Source: a virus
DNA: 57,753 bases
Direction: 5' to 3' (one strand)
IMG/VR virus record: IMGVR_UViG_3300037156_000089
Location: 1-57,753 of that record
The notes beneath the pieces are model-generated. The model searched no databases and was not told the DNA's origin. It was given only the letters and a program-made list of their open reading frames with translations. Of this stretch, positions 37,104-45,026 are shown piece after piece (within the stretch, counting starts at the first letter, position 1; every line of letters begins with the position of its first letter). Both the position numbers and the translations under genes were made by a program.

Positions 37104-38609
37104 ATGCTCGTTCCCCTGACAGGCGGCGCGTATCAAAATCGCAGCCTGCTCCCGAACGCGCAGCGTCAGGTCAATCTGTATTCCGAGAACAATCCTCAGA
37201 ACTCGCAGGCTCCGACCCCCGTCACGACCTATCTCACACCGGGGCTGCGGCTGCTTGTGACCGCGCCGAATATCGAGGGATACCGGGCGACCTATCGCGC
37301 GTCGAACGGCGATCTTTACGTCTGCGTCGGGTCTCAGGTCTATTACGTCAACCCGTCGTTTGTGTTCTCGCTTCTCGGTGTGATCCCGGACAATACAACG
37401 CCGGTTTCGTTCTCGGACAATGGAATCGTGATGGTTCTGGTCGATGGGACCGGCACCGGATATTGCGTCGATATCACGCCAACCTCGATCAGCGGCCTTC
37501 CTGTCCCCAGGACGTGGGGTGCCATCGCAGATCCGAACTTCCTCGGGTCGAACTTCGTCGACTACATCGACACCTATTTCGTCTTTAATCAGCCGGGAAC
37601 GTCGAACCTCTATATCTCGCTGTCCGAAGTCTCCTTCCAGATGCTCACGCAATCGAGCATCGGAACTGGGGTGATTTCCAGCGCAGGTTCGAGCTACACG
37701 AACGGCACCTATTACGGCGTCCCAATGAGCGGTGGGACCGGCATTGGAGCCATGGCGACGATCACTGTAGCAGGGGCTGCTGTGACCGGCGTCACGATCG
37801 ACAATCCGGGGCAAGGGTTTGCGGCCGGGCAAGTGCTCACGGTTGCAGCCTCTCATATGGGGGGCTCGGGCACCGGATTCACCTATACGATCTCGACCAT
37901 GGCTCCGGCATTCGATCCGCTCGACATTGCCGGGAAGACGGGCTCCCCGGACGCCATCCAGCGCGTGATCGTCGTTTATCGGACGGTCTGGCCGATTGGC
38001 ACGCTAACGACTGAGGGATGGATTGATTCCGGCGCTGCGGACTTCGCATTGCAGCCGCTGCCGGGTGTGTTCATCGAGCATGGGTGTGCGGCGCCGTTCT
38101 CTGTCGCAGCGCATGACCGATCGGCCTATTGGCTGTCCATGGACAGGCAGGGAACGGCCATCGTCATCAAGATCAAGGGCTATGGCGCTGAGCGCGTCTC
38201 GACGCACGCCATAGAGTCCATCTTTCAGAAATACGCTAATATCTCGGACGCGATCGGGTTCACGTTCCAGCAAAAAGGCCACGTCTTTTACGTCATTACG
38301 TTCCCCAGCGCGAACGCAACATGGGGCATGGATATCGAGACTGGCGACTGGTTCCAATGGGCCTTCACTGACGATAACGGAAACCTGAATCGGCATCGGG
38401 CGAACTGCGGCTGCTTCGCCTATGGGCTGAATATCGTCGGGGATTGGCAGAACGGCAATCTCTACGCGCTCGACCCCGGCGTCTACACCGATAACGGCCA
38501 CCCCATCACGCGCATCCGCACCTTTCCGCATCTTCGCGAAGATGGCTCGCGCGTGACCTATACGAGCCTCATCGCCGATCTTCAGTCAGGGCTTGAAACG
38601 CCCGCCTGA
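37104..38609 (+). CDS. Packaged-DNA stabilisation protein, P22 gp10-like, lacking its usual C-terminal strand region
   Basis: A 501-residue hub protein starting MLVPLTGGAYQNRSLLPNAQ, then QVNLYSENNPQNSQAPTPVT and YLTPGLRLL. A Gly-rich insert at about 188-272 (GTYYGVPMSGGTGIGAMATI) resembles add-on tail domains. The body continues AHDRSAYWLSMDRQGTAIVI and ends FPHLREDGSRVTYTSLIADL. In relatives this is followed by SLRWSDDRG and FELSW strands; here those are found at the end of the protein 39177-40466 instead. Confidence 0.88.
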   Translation: MLVPLTGGAYQNRSLLPNAQRQVNLYSENNPQNSQAPTPVTTYLTPGLRLLVTAPNIEGYRATYRASNGDLYVCVGSQVYYVNPSFVFSLLGVIPDNTTPVSFSDNGIVMVLVDGTGTGYCVDITPTSISGLPVPRTWGAIADPNFLGSNFVDYIDTYFVFNQPGTSNLYISLSEVSFQMLTQSSIGTGVISSAGSSYTNGTYYGVPMSGGTGIGAMATITVAGAAVTGVTIDNPGQGFAAGQVLTVAASHMGGSGTGFTYTISTMAPAFDPLDIAGKTGSPDAIQRVIVVYRTVWPIGTLTTEGWIDSGAADFALQPLPGVFIEHGCAAPFSVAAHDRSAYWLSMDRQGTAIVIKIKGYGAERVSTHAIESIFQKYANISDAIGFTFQQKGHVFYVITFPSANATWGMDIETGDWFQWAFTDDNGNLNRHRANCGCFAYGLNIVGDWQNGNLYALDPGVYTDNGHPITRIRTFPHLREDGSRVTYTSLIADLQSGLETPA

Positions 38610-38648
38610 CCTGCCTCCCCAAACCCTTCTTTCGCAAAGGAAAGCCTC

Positions 38649-39086
38649 ATGGGCGCTCTCTCCGACTACGCCGAAAATCACTTGATCGACTGGTTTTTCC
38701 GTGGCCAGACCTTCACACCCCCGGCGACGATGTACGTCGCCTTGATGACGGCGGCACCAACGGACACGGGCGGAGGCACCGAATGCACGGGCGGTTCTTA
38801 TGCCCGCGTCGCCGTCACGAGTGCGCTTGCGAACTGGGCAGGCACGCAGTCGGCAGGCTCGACGACGGCATCGTCTGGCACCGGTGGCACCACGTCGAAT
38901 AACGGCGTCATCACCTACCCGACCCCGACCGCAGGCTGGGGAACTGCCGTTGCAATGGCCGTTTACGACGCCTCCACGAGCGGCAATCTTCTCTTCTACG
39001 CAGCCCTCACGGTTTCGAAGACAATCAACACGGGCGACGTCGTAGACTTCCCGGCTGCTGCCTTGACGTTCCAGATCGACAACTAA
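38649..39086 (+). CDS. Small tail-fibre-type protein
   Basis: A 145-residue protein of a common phage family annotated as tail fibre protein: LSDYAENHLIDWFFRGQTFT, PATMYVALMTAAPTD, GGSYARVAVTSALANW and ASTSGNLLFYAAL. Probably a trimeric or decoration beta protein of the tail. It lies between the two parts of the gp10-like sequence. Confidence 0.8.
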   Translation: MGALSDYAENHLIDWFFRGQTFTPPATMYVALMTAAPTDTGGGTECTGGSYARVAVTSALANWAGTQSAGSTTASSGTGGTTSNNGVITYPTPTAGWGTAVAMAVYDASTSGNLLFYAALTVSKTINTGDVVDFPAAALTFQIDN

Positions 39087-39096
39087 GGCTAGACGA

Positions 39097-39180
39097 ATGA
39101 TCGATCGCGCGAACGGATTGCGCGCGTGGACGGGCTTGCGCGAGTTCTCGCGCGCGGTGCGCGGTGAGGGCTCGGCATGA
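39097..39180 (+). CDS. 27-residue basic peptide
   Basis: MIDRANGLRAWTGLREFSRA followed by 7 residues; its stop overlaps the next start as ATGA (39177-39180). It is very rich in GCGC. Supported only by the coupling and the lack of other use for this gap. Confidence 0.35.
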   Translation: MIDRANGLRAWTGLREFSRAVRGEGSA

Positions 39181-40466
39181 CCACAACATGGAACCCATCT
39201 TATATTCCGGCCTCAATCTCGCTAAGCGGCGGAAATCTTACCTGGACGCAGGCGATCAGCACCACGTTCACGGTGCCTGCTACGGGTGGGTTCAGTACGG
39301 GCAAGCTCTATTTCGAAGTTCTTCTGTCGTCCGTCACGTCTGATTGCCTAGTCGGAATCACCAACCAGTCGACCGGGAGCGCGACGGTCGGTCTTGGGCT
39401 CGACGCTCACGGCTTCGCCTATGACGCCGCGACCGGCAAGGTTTACAATAACAACACGGCCTTCGCGACGGGATCATACGTCACCTATACCAGCGGCGAC
39501 CGCGTCATGGTGGCCGTCGATCTGGTCAATAATCTTCTCTATGTCGGGAAGAACGGCACATGGTCACTGGGCGGGAACCCGTCTGCGGGCACTGGCGGCA
39601 TATCGATCCCGGCCAATACGTATTTCCCGGCCTTCGGCGCAGCTTCTAGCCGGAGCAACGGAACCGCGAATTTCGGCGCGACTGCTTTCACTTATTCCCT
39701 GCCGACAGGATACTCCGCTTGGGATGTGGCGATCGTCGATGATCTCGCTGCATCCGCCATCGCACAAGCGACCGCAACGGCAACACTCGACGTCGAGCAT
39801 AACCTCGCGGCCTCCGCCGCCTCTATCGCCTCTGCTACCTCTGCGATCGACGTTCAGAACCACCTAGGGGCGCTCGCCGCAGCAGTTGCGACAGGCACGG
39901 GCGCTCTCGATCTCAAGCACCATCTCGCGGCAGCCGCGGCTTCTATCGCGACCGTGATGGCGACTCTGACGTCCGACCCATCGGGAGTGGAGCACCTCGC
40001 GGCGAGCGCCGTCTCTGTGGCGTCGGCAACAGCCTCTCTCGATTTGCAACACCACCTCGCGGGTGCAGCAGCGGCAATCTCTACCGCCGTGGCATCGCTC
40101 GACCTGCAACACCCGCTGTCAGCAGATGCTGCTGCCAGCTCAGTAGCGGCAGCCGGCCTCCGGCTCGCGCACCACCTGGCCGGGGCCGCTATTGCGGAGC
40201 CGCTAGTTACAGCCGGCCTCGTTGGCCCCACAGACACGCCAGTGCGCCCGTCTCCCATGATCTCCCTTCGATGGAGCGATGACCGGGGCGCGACGTTCGG
40301 AAACCCTGTCGAACAATCGATGGGCGGGGCAGGCGAGTTTCTGACCTCGATCAAGTGGAATCGCTTGGGTATGGCGCGGGATCGCGTGTTCGAACTCTCA
40401 TGGTCCTGCAATTCCAACACCTGTCTCAGCGGCGCATTCATCGAGACCATCAAGCACAAGTCGTAA
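39177..40466 (+). CDS. SPRY-like lectin / Ala-rich repeat protein carrying the gp10 C-terminus
   Basis: A 429-residue mosaic. Residues about 15-185 are a SPRY/concanavalin-like domain (FSTGKLYFEVLLSS, GFAYDAATGKVYNNN, GDRVMVAVDLVNNLLYVGKN). Residues about 195-345 hold six or seven repeats of about 24 residues of the type LDLQHHLAGAAAAISTAVAS, likely an extended stalk. The last 70 residues (MISLRWSDDRGATFGNPVEQ, RLGMARDRVFELSW, LSGAFIET) are the usual C-terminal end of gp10-like proteins. Confidence 0.75.
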   Translation: MTTTWNPSYIPASISLSGGNLTWTQAISTTFTVPATGGFSTGKLYFEVLLSSVTSDCLVGITNQSTGSATVGLGLDAHGFAYDAATGKVYNNNTAFATGSYVTYTSGDRVMVAVDLVNNLLYVGKNGTWSLGGNPSAGTGGISIPANTYFPAFGAASSRSNGTANFGATAFTYSLPTGYSAWDVAIVDDLAASAIAQATATATLDVEHNLAASAASIASATSAIDVQNHLGALAAAVATGTGALDLKHHLAAAAASIATVMATLTSDPSGVEHLAASAVSVASATASLDLQHHLAGAAAAISTAVASLDLQHPLSADAAASSVAAAGLRLAHHLAGAAIAEPLVTAGLVGPTDTPVRPSPMISLRWSDDRGATFGNPVEQSMGGAGEFLTSIKWNRLGMARDRVFELSWSCNSNTCLSGAFIETIKHKS

Positions 40467-40481
40467 TGCTCGGGGCAGATC

Positions 40482-40820
40482 ATGGCAGCCAATAAAGGAA
40501 CGCCGTCGTGGTCGAACCCGGTGGTTGATCCAGGCACGGGGATTGCGACTCCGTCATGGTTCTCATTTTTTGCGCTCCTGGCCGGCGCGCCGGGGCCGAT
40601 CGTGCCGGTGCAGCCGACAGCAAGCCCATTCTCCTTTCAAGCGCCGTCGCGCGGGTCGCTCGCGGTCTCTGGCGGGACGGTCTCCGCGATCCTGCTCAGC
40701 CGGGGCCGGGTGTCGGGCGTGAATATCGGGTTTACCAACGGCCCGGTTCCGATGGCAGCCGGGGATACCGTCTCGATCACGTTTTCTGCGGCCCCTACGA
40801 TCAATTTCATCCCGCAATAG
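40482..40820 (+). CDS. Small virion-region protein
   Basis: A 112-residue protein (GTPSWSNPVVDPGTGIATPS, FSFFALLAG, then SPFSFQAPSRGSLAVSGGTV and GDTVSITFSAAP). It resembles short hypothetical genes near tail and ejection genes of related phages; the second half is a small beta domain. Function unknown. Confidence 0.65.
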   Translation: MAANKGTPSWSNPVVDPGTGIATPSWFSFFALLAGAPGPIVPVQPTASPFSFQAPSRGSLAVSGGTVSAILLSRGRVSGVNIGFTNGPVPMAAGDTVSITFSAAPTINFIPQ

Positions 40821-40830
40821 GAGAGAGCAT

Positions 40831-41145
40831 ATGGCATGGCCGAAGAAGGGAAACGCAATCGACCGGGCAGCCGACAAGGCGACTGGGGCCGCGCAGAGTG
40901 GCGGCTCTCCCGGGTGGTCCGATAAGGCGAGGGAAGCGGCCGCTGCATCGCGGCAGGCTCATGCGGCCACAGTCTCTCCTGCTATCCAGAAAACCCGCGA
41001 CAAAGCGACTAAGGCTGGGATGTCTCACGATCAATATTCTCAGAGCCTTGGTTACAAAAGCCACCAAGAGCACATGGATTTGACTGCACCTCGGAAGGGT
41101 GCCGACAAGGGCCGTTATCGTCCGAAGACGATGGGAGAGTGGTAG
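40831..41145 (+). CDS. Small basic virion-region protein
   Basis: A 104-residue basic protein rich in Ala, Lys and Ser (KKGNAIDRAADKATGAAQSG, SHDQYSQSLGYKSHQEHMD). It could be a DNA-associated or ejected protein, but no family is recognised. GGAGAGAGC precedes the ATG. Confidence 0.6.
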   Translation: MAWPKKGNAIDRAADKATGAAQSGGSPGWSDKAREAAAASRQAHAATVSPAIQKTRDKATKAGMSHDQYSQSLGYKSHQEHMDLTAPRKGADKGRYRPKTMGEW

Positions 41146-41147
41146 TC

Positions 41148-41345
41148 ATGGCCAAATCGAAGAACAAGGACGTGGACAACGCCATTGCCAAGGTCTCCCC
41201 GGGCTATGCCGAGGACATGGGATGGAAGGCAGACGACGCCATGCGCACGATCGCCCGGGCGGAAGAGCACAAGGCCGACAAGCCCCTGATGAAGGCGGTC
41301 AAGAAGAAAGCCTCCGATCTGGTCAAGGCCGTGGCGAAGTGCTGA
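41148..41345 (+). CDS. Small basic protein
   Basis: A 65-residue Lys/Ala-rich helical protein (MAKSKNKDVDNAIAKVSPGY, LMKAVKKKASDLVKAV). Start at 41148; TGATG-like spacing to the preceding stop. Unknown function, same strand and operon as the virion genes. Confidence 0.6.
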   Translation: MAKSKNKDVDNAIAKVSPGYAEDMGWKADDAMRTIARAEEHKADKPLMKAVKKKASDLVKAVAKC

Positions 41346-41358
41346 GGGGTCGAAGAGA

Positions 41359-41898
41359 ATGAAATTCTTCACCCCGATTGCGCAGAACATCGACATCGTT
41401 CCGGTCATGAATGCGCTCGCCGTTCACCCGGAACTCTGGGATCAGAACACGCTGCGCACGACGCACCCGGGGACGGCTCACTCGGACGTGAGCGATATCT
41501 GGATTTGGTTCAATGACCCCACGAACCCCGCCGAAGTCGTCAATGACCGCGAGGTGATCGAATATCCGGCATGGCGCGCTATCCCGCAGTTGCGCCCGAT
41601 CATCTTCGACCTGATGCGCCGCGTCGATGCCGTGCGCCTTGGCCGGGTGATGATTACTCGTCTCCCTCCAGGCAAGACGATCACTCCCCACATCGATGGC
41701 GGGGCGCCTGCTACCTACTTCACCCGCTATCAGATCGCGCTGCAGAGCCTTCCCGGTGCGCTCTTCAATATCGGTGACGAGACGGTGAATTTTCGAAACG
41801 GAGAGTGCTGGATGATCGACAATCGCGTTGAACATAGCGTAGTCAACAACAGCGCTGACGACCGGATCGTGATCATCGCGGATCTTCGACTCGCATGA
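41359..41898 (+). CDS. 2-oxoglutarate/Fe(II)-dependent oxygenase, aspartyl hydroxylase-like
   Basis: A 179-residue cupin-fold oxygenase. The metal triad is visible: His111 and Asp113 in PHIDGG, and His159 in VEHSVVN; Arg169 in DDRIVIIADLR is placed to bind 2-oxoglutarate. The layout RYQIALQSLPG, then GECWMIDN fits the aspartyl/asparaginyl beta-hydroxylase group. It is ATGA-coupled to an acetyltransferase within the virion genes, so a virion protein or a host surface molecule may be its target. Confidence 0.85.
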   Translation: MKFFTPIAQNIDIVPVMNALAVHPELWDQNTLRTTHPGTAHSDVSDIWIWFNDPTNPAEVVNDREVIEYPAWRAIPQLRPIIFDLMRRVDAVRLGRVMITRLPPGKTITPHIDGGAPATYFTRYQIALQSLPGALFNIGDETVNFRNGECWMIDNRVEHSVVNNSADDRIVIIADLRLA

Positions 41899-42356
41899 TC
41901 ACCTTTTCGACGGAGCCATGGGATCTGATCAAGCTCGAGATCCTGCCGCTCTGGCAGGAGCATCATGCCGCGATCGCGGACCCGGACGATGCGGGATATG
42001 TCCCGCTCGATCCGGACTGGGCGAAATACCAGGCCACGGCGGATCGCGGCGCGTTGCATATCACGGCGGCGCGGGACCGGGGCGCGCTCGTTGGGTATGC
42101 CTTCGCGTTTATCGAGACGGGGCTTCACTACAAATCGACGCTCTTCGGGCATTTCGATCTGTATTGGATGGCACCCGGCGCGCGCGGTCACTGGGTTGGA
42201 ATTCGGCTTTTCAAGGAAGTCGAGCGGGCCATGAAGGCGCGCGGCGTCCAGAAGATGACGAACGCGCGGAAGATTTGGCACGACACGGGACCGATCTTTC
42301 GTCGCCTCGACTGGCGCGACGTGGAAGTCCGTTCGACGAAATGGATCGGAGTTTAG
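41895..42356 (+). CDS. GNAT-like acetyltransferase
   Basis: A 153-residue protein with an acetyl-CoA-binding region ARGHWVGIRLFKEVERAMKA (about 108-127), preceded by the strand YKSTLFGHFDLYWMAPG. Such GNAT-like genes are common near the ejection genes of P22-like phages. The usual RxxGxG/A is only loosely kept (ARGHWVG). Overlaps the oxygenase by ATGA. Confidence 0.75.
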   Translation: MITFSTEPWDLIKLEILPLWQEHHAAIADPDDAGYVPLDPDWAKYQATADRGALHITAARDRGALVGYAFAFIETGLHYKSTLFGHFDLYWMAPGARGHWVGIRLFKEVERAMKARGVQKMTNARKIWHDTGPIFRRLDWRDVEVRSTKWIGV

Positions 42357-42357
42357 A

Positions 42358-43071
42358 ATGGTCATCGTTGCAACCATCGGGGCCGCCGCTATCGGGGCCG
42401 GAGCGACCGTGTACGCTGCCAACTCGGCGGCCGACGCGCAGAAGTCCGCCGCCGATTCCGCAAGCGCGACCCAGATGAACATGTTCACCAAGATGCAGGG
42501 AAACCTGCAACCCTACATGGATACGGGCACCTCTGCGAATAACGCCCTGACCGGGCAATTGCCGAGCCTGACGGCCCCGATCAACATGAACGAAAGCACG
42601 CTGCAGAACACGCCCGGCTATCAGTTCAACCTCACGCAGGGCCTGAAGGCCACACAGAGCGCAGCGGCGGCGCGCGGCTTGGGAGTGTCGGGCGCAGCCT
42701 TAAAGGGCGCAGCGACCTATGCCACCGGCCTTGCGGACAGCACCTATCAAAACCAGTTCAACAACGCGAATACAAACCGCCAGACGACATACAACATGCT
42801 CTCCGGCCAGCAGTCGCTCGGCGAGAACGCAGCTGCGGGCGTCGGCAACGCGGGCATCCAGACCGGCAACAGCATCGCCTCGAACACGATCGGCGCGGGC
42901 AATGCGCAGGCCGCAGCTGATATGGCGATGGGCAAGGCTGTCGGCGGGGCTGCTAGTTCAATACCGAGCGGCATGGTGTTGAATAATCTTCTGAGCAATA
43001 ACATGGCCGGCGGCTCGCAGAATAGCATTGGGTCGAACAACTATTTTGACGGCCTCGGAGGGCTTCAGTAA
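42358..43071 (+). CDS. DNA ejection protein, P22 gp7-like
   Basis: A 237-residue protein. It begins with a hydrophobic, Ala-rich segment, then NLQPYMDTGTSANNALTG, TPGYQFNLTQGLKATQSAAA and ARGLGVSGAALKGAATYATG, the standard signature of the small P22-like injection protein. It leaves the virion with DNA and helps cross the envelope. Confidence 0.88.
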   Translation: MVIVATIGAAAIGAGATVYAANSAADAQKSAADSASATQMNMFTKMQGNLQPYMDTGTSANNALTGQLPSLTAPINMNESTLQNTPGYQFNLTQGLKATQSAAAARGLGVSGAALKGAATYATGLADSTYQNQFNNANTNRQTTYNMLSGQQSLGENAAAGVGNAGIQTGNSIASNTIGAGNAQAAADMAMGKAVGGAASSIPSGMVLNNLLSNNMAGGSQNSIGSNNYFDGLGGLQ

Positions 43072-44408
43072 TGCCGATCGATGTCTCGATGTACAATCAA
43101 GAGCCCGTCGACCCCATGGCGGCCATTGGCAAGACCGTGGGTGTGGCGAACCAGCTGACCCAGAACCGAATCCTTGGCACGCAAAGCGAGCGGGCACAGG
43201 CCGAACTCGCAGCGGATCAAGCAGTCGGCTCGGCTGCGCAGAACAACATGCTTGCAAACGGGACTCTCAACCAAGCGGGATTTGGTGCGGCCGTCGCGGC
43301 AGACCCGCGCGCCGGGATGCGCGCCCTTTCCGCACTTCAGACGGGCGGTACCGTTCAGGGCCAGAGCCTTTCCAATCAGGGCACGGGCGTCGTTCAGGCG
43401 CAGCAGCGGCAGGATAATTTCGCAGCCAAAGTCGGCGCGCTCGGGCCGAACCCCACTCGTCAGGACGTGTTGAAAGTCGCTTCGGACATGCTCCATCAGG
43501 GGCAGCTTATCCCAGACGATACGCCGGGCATCCTCGGCGAGATCCCGATGAAACCGGCTGATGTCGCAGATTATGCCCGGCGGAAGGTTATGGCCGCCCA
43601 CTCGGCGCAACAGCAGACAGCGCAGACACCGGCTGGCGTCGGACCTGACGGGGCCCCATTGCAAGCTCCCCTGGCAACTGTTGTGAGGCAGCAGGCAGCG
43701 GCGCCGAGCGGTGCTATCCCGTCTGCGCTCCCGCCCGGCCAAGGCGACGTCATGGCTAACGATGAGAAGTCCTATCAGGCAGACCAGCAGGGGGCGGCGT
43801 CGATTATGAAGAATGCACGCCCACTTCAAGCGGCGCTCCCTCTCATCGAGCGGTTGAACAACCATTCATTCGGCCCGGGATCCAAACAGTTCAACAAGAT
43901 CAAAGGCGCGCTTCAATTCGCAGGCATCATCCCTCCCGGAACCACAGACACAGAAGTCCGGCAGGAGGCGAACAAATATTTCCACAACTATGCGGCAAGC
44001 ACGGGAGGCGCTGGGCGTTCAGATCAGGCCCTTTCCCAAGCGGCAATATCGAACCCGAGCATGGAGCTGACGCAGGGCGCAAACCTTGACCTCATCAAGA
44101 GTCAGATTGGCCGCGATCGTATGGACGCCTCTCTTGCGAGCGCGTTCAAGGCTCAGAACCCCAACGTGAAGGGTGGCGCCGGCTACTCTGACTTCAAGAG
44201 TCGATTTTACCAGCAAAATGACCCGAGGGCGTTCAGCTACGATTTGCTGGATCCGGCGGGAAAGCAGAAGGTCCTGAATAGCATCGGGAAGCCGGGATCG
44301 GATGCGTACAATAAATTCGGGCGGTCGCTCAAACTCGCGCACGAGGCTGGCATGTTGCAGATGCCGCCGCCGCCATCAGCAACGACGCCCCCAGCAGGAG
44401 CTCAATAA
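43071..44408 (+). CDS. Second DNA ejection protein
   Basis: A 445-residue protein that follows the gp7-like gene by a 1-bp overlap. It has the helical, Gln/Ala-rich make-up of injected proteins (GVANQLTQNRILGTQSERAQ, AAQNNMLANGTLNQAGFGAA) and a C-terminal part SKQFNKIKGALQFAGIIPPG. Equivalent in position to P22 gp20. Confidence 0.75.
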   Translation: MPIDVSMYNQEPVDPMAAIGKTVGVANQLTQNRILGTQSERAQAELAADQAVGSAAQNNMLANGTLNQAGFGAAVAADPRAGMRALSALQTGGTVQGQSLSNQGTGVVQAQQRQDNFAAKVGALGPNPTRQDVLKVASDMLHQGQLIPDDTPGILGEIPMKPADVADYARRKVMAAHSAQQQTAQTPAGVGPDGAPLQAPLATVVRQQAAAPSGAIPSALPPGQGDVMANDEKSYQADQQGAASIMKNARPLQAALPLIERLNNHSFGPGSKQFNKIKGALQFAGIIPPGTTDTEVRQEANKYFHNYAASTGGAGRSDQALSQAAISNPSMELTQGANLDLIKSQIGRDRMDASLASAFKAQNPNVKGGAGYSDFKSRFYQQNDPRAFSYDLLDPAGKQKVLNSIGKPGSDAYNKFGRSLKLAHEAGMLQMPPPPSATTPPAGAQ

Positions 44409-45026
44409 ATGGCCGGTAACAGACTTGCGGGCTCCGGCCCGACGATGCCGGGCGATGGCGGGGATGGGCCTTCGGCCGGATTGTCCGGGACGATGGGCGC
44501 AACGCCACAGGCGGCCCCACAGGCGGCCCCGAACATGCTCAGCGGCGCGCAGCCCCAACAGCAACAGCAAGGCCAGCCACAGGCCGCACAGGGCCAGCCT
44601 GGCGCCCCGCTCGTTCCCCCGTCCCACGCGACGCTGATCGACGTCTTCCATCGCGGGTCATACGTGGTCTCGGCGCTCAAGCAACTGCTCAGCAAGCCCG
44701 ACCTGAAGACGAAGGACATCCTCGACACAGTTGGTGAGATCGTCGCCGATCAGGTCATGTCGCCCTTCGATGCCGCCAAATATCTGGCCGACATGCCGAC
44801 GCAGGCCGATCCGCTTCAGCTCCGCCAATGGGTCGGGCAGCATTACGCTAATTCGGCGAAGAACCTTCAGACGGTGGCTGAAATGCTGCACGCGCATGGA
44901 GCGATGACGCGCCGCATGGCGCAGCAGCCCCCGCAAATGATGCCCCCGGACGCCTCGCCCCAGATGCCGCCCCCAGATCAATCGGGCGGAAACCTCCTGT
45001 CTCAGACAACGCAGAGCGTGCACTGA
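44409..45026 (+). CDS. Pro/Gln-rich virion protein
   Basis: A 205-residue protein with a low-complexity N-terminal third (PQAAPQAAPN, QQQQQGQPQ), a helical middle (DVFHRGSYVVSALKQLLSKP, FDAAKYLADMPTQADPLQLR) and a Met/Pro-rich end. It lies among the ejection genes and is probably a virion part or ejected. Confidence 0.65.
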   Translation: MAGNRLAGSGPTMPGDGGDGPSAGLSGTMGATPQAAPQAAPNMLSGAQPQQQQQGQPQAAQGQPGAPLVPPSHATLIDVFHRGSYVVSALKQLLSKPDLKTKDILDTVGEIVADQVMSPFDAAKYLADMPTQADPLQLRQWVGQHYANSAKNLQTVAEMLHAHGAMTRRMAQQPPQMMPPDASPQMPPPDQSGGNLLSQTTQSVH

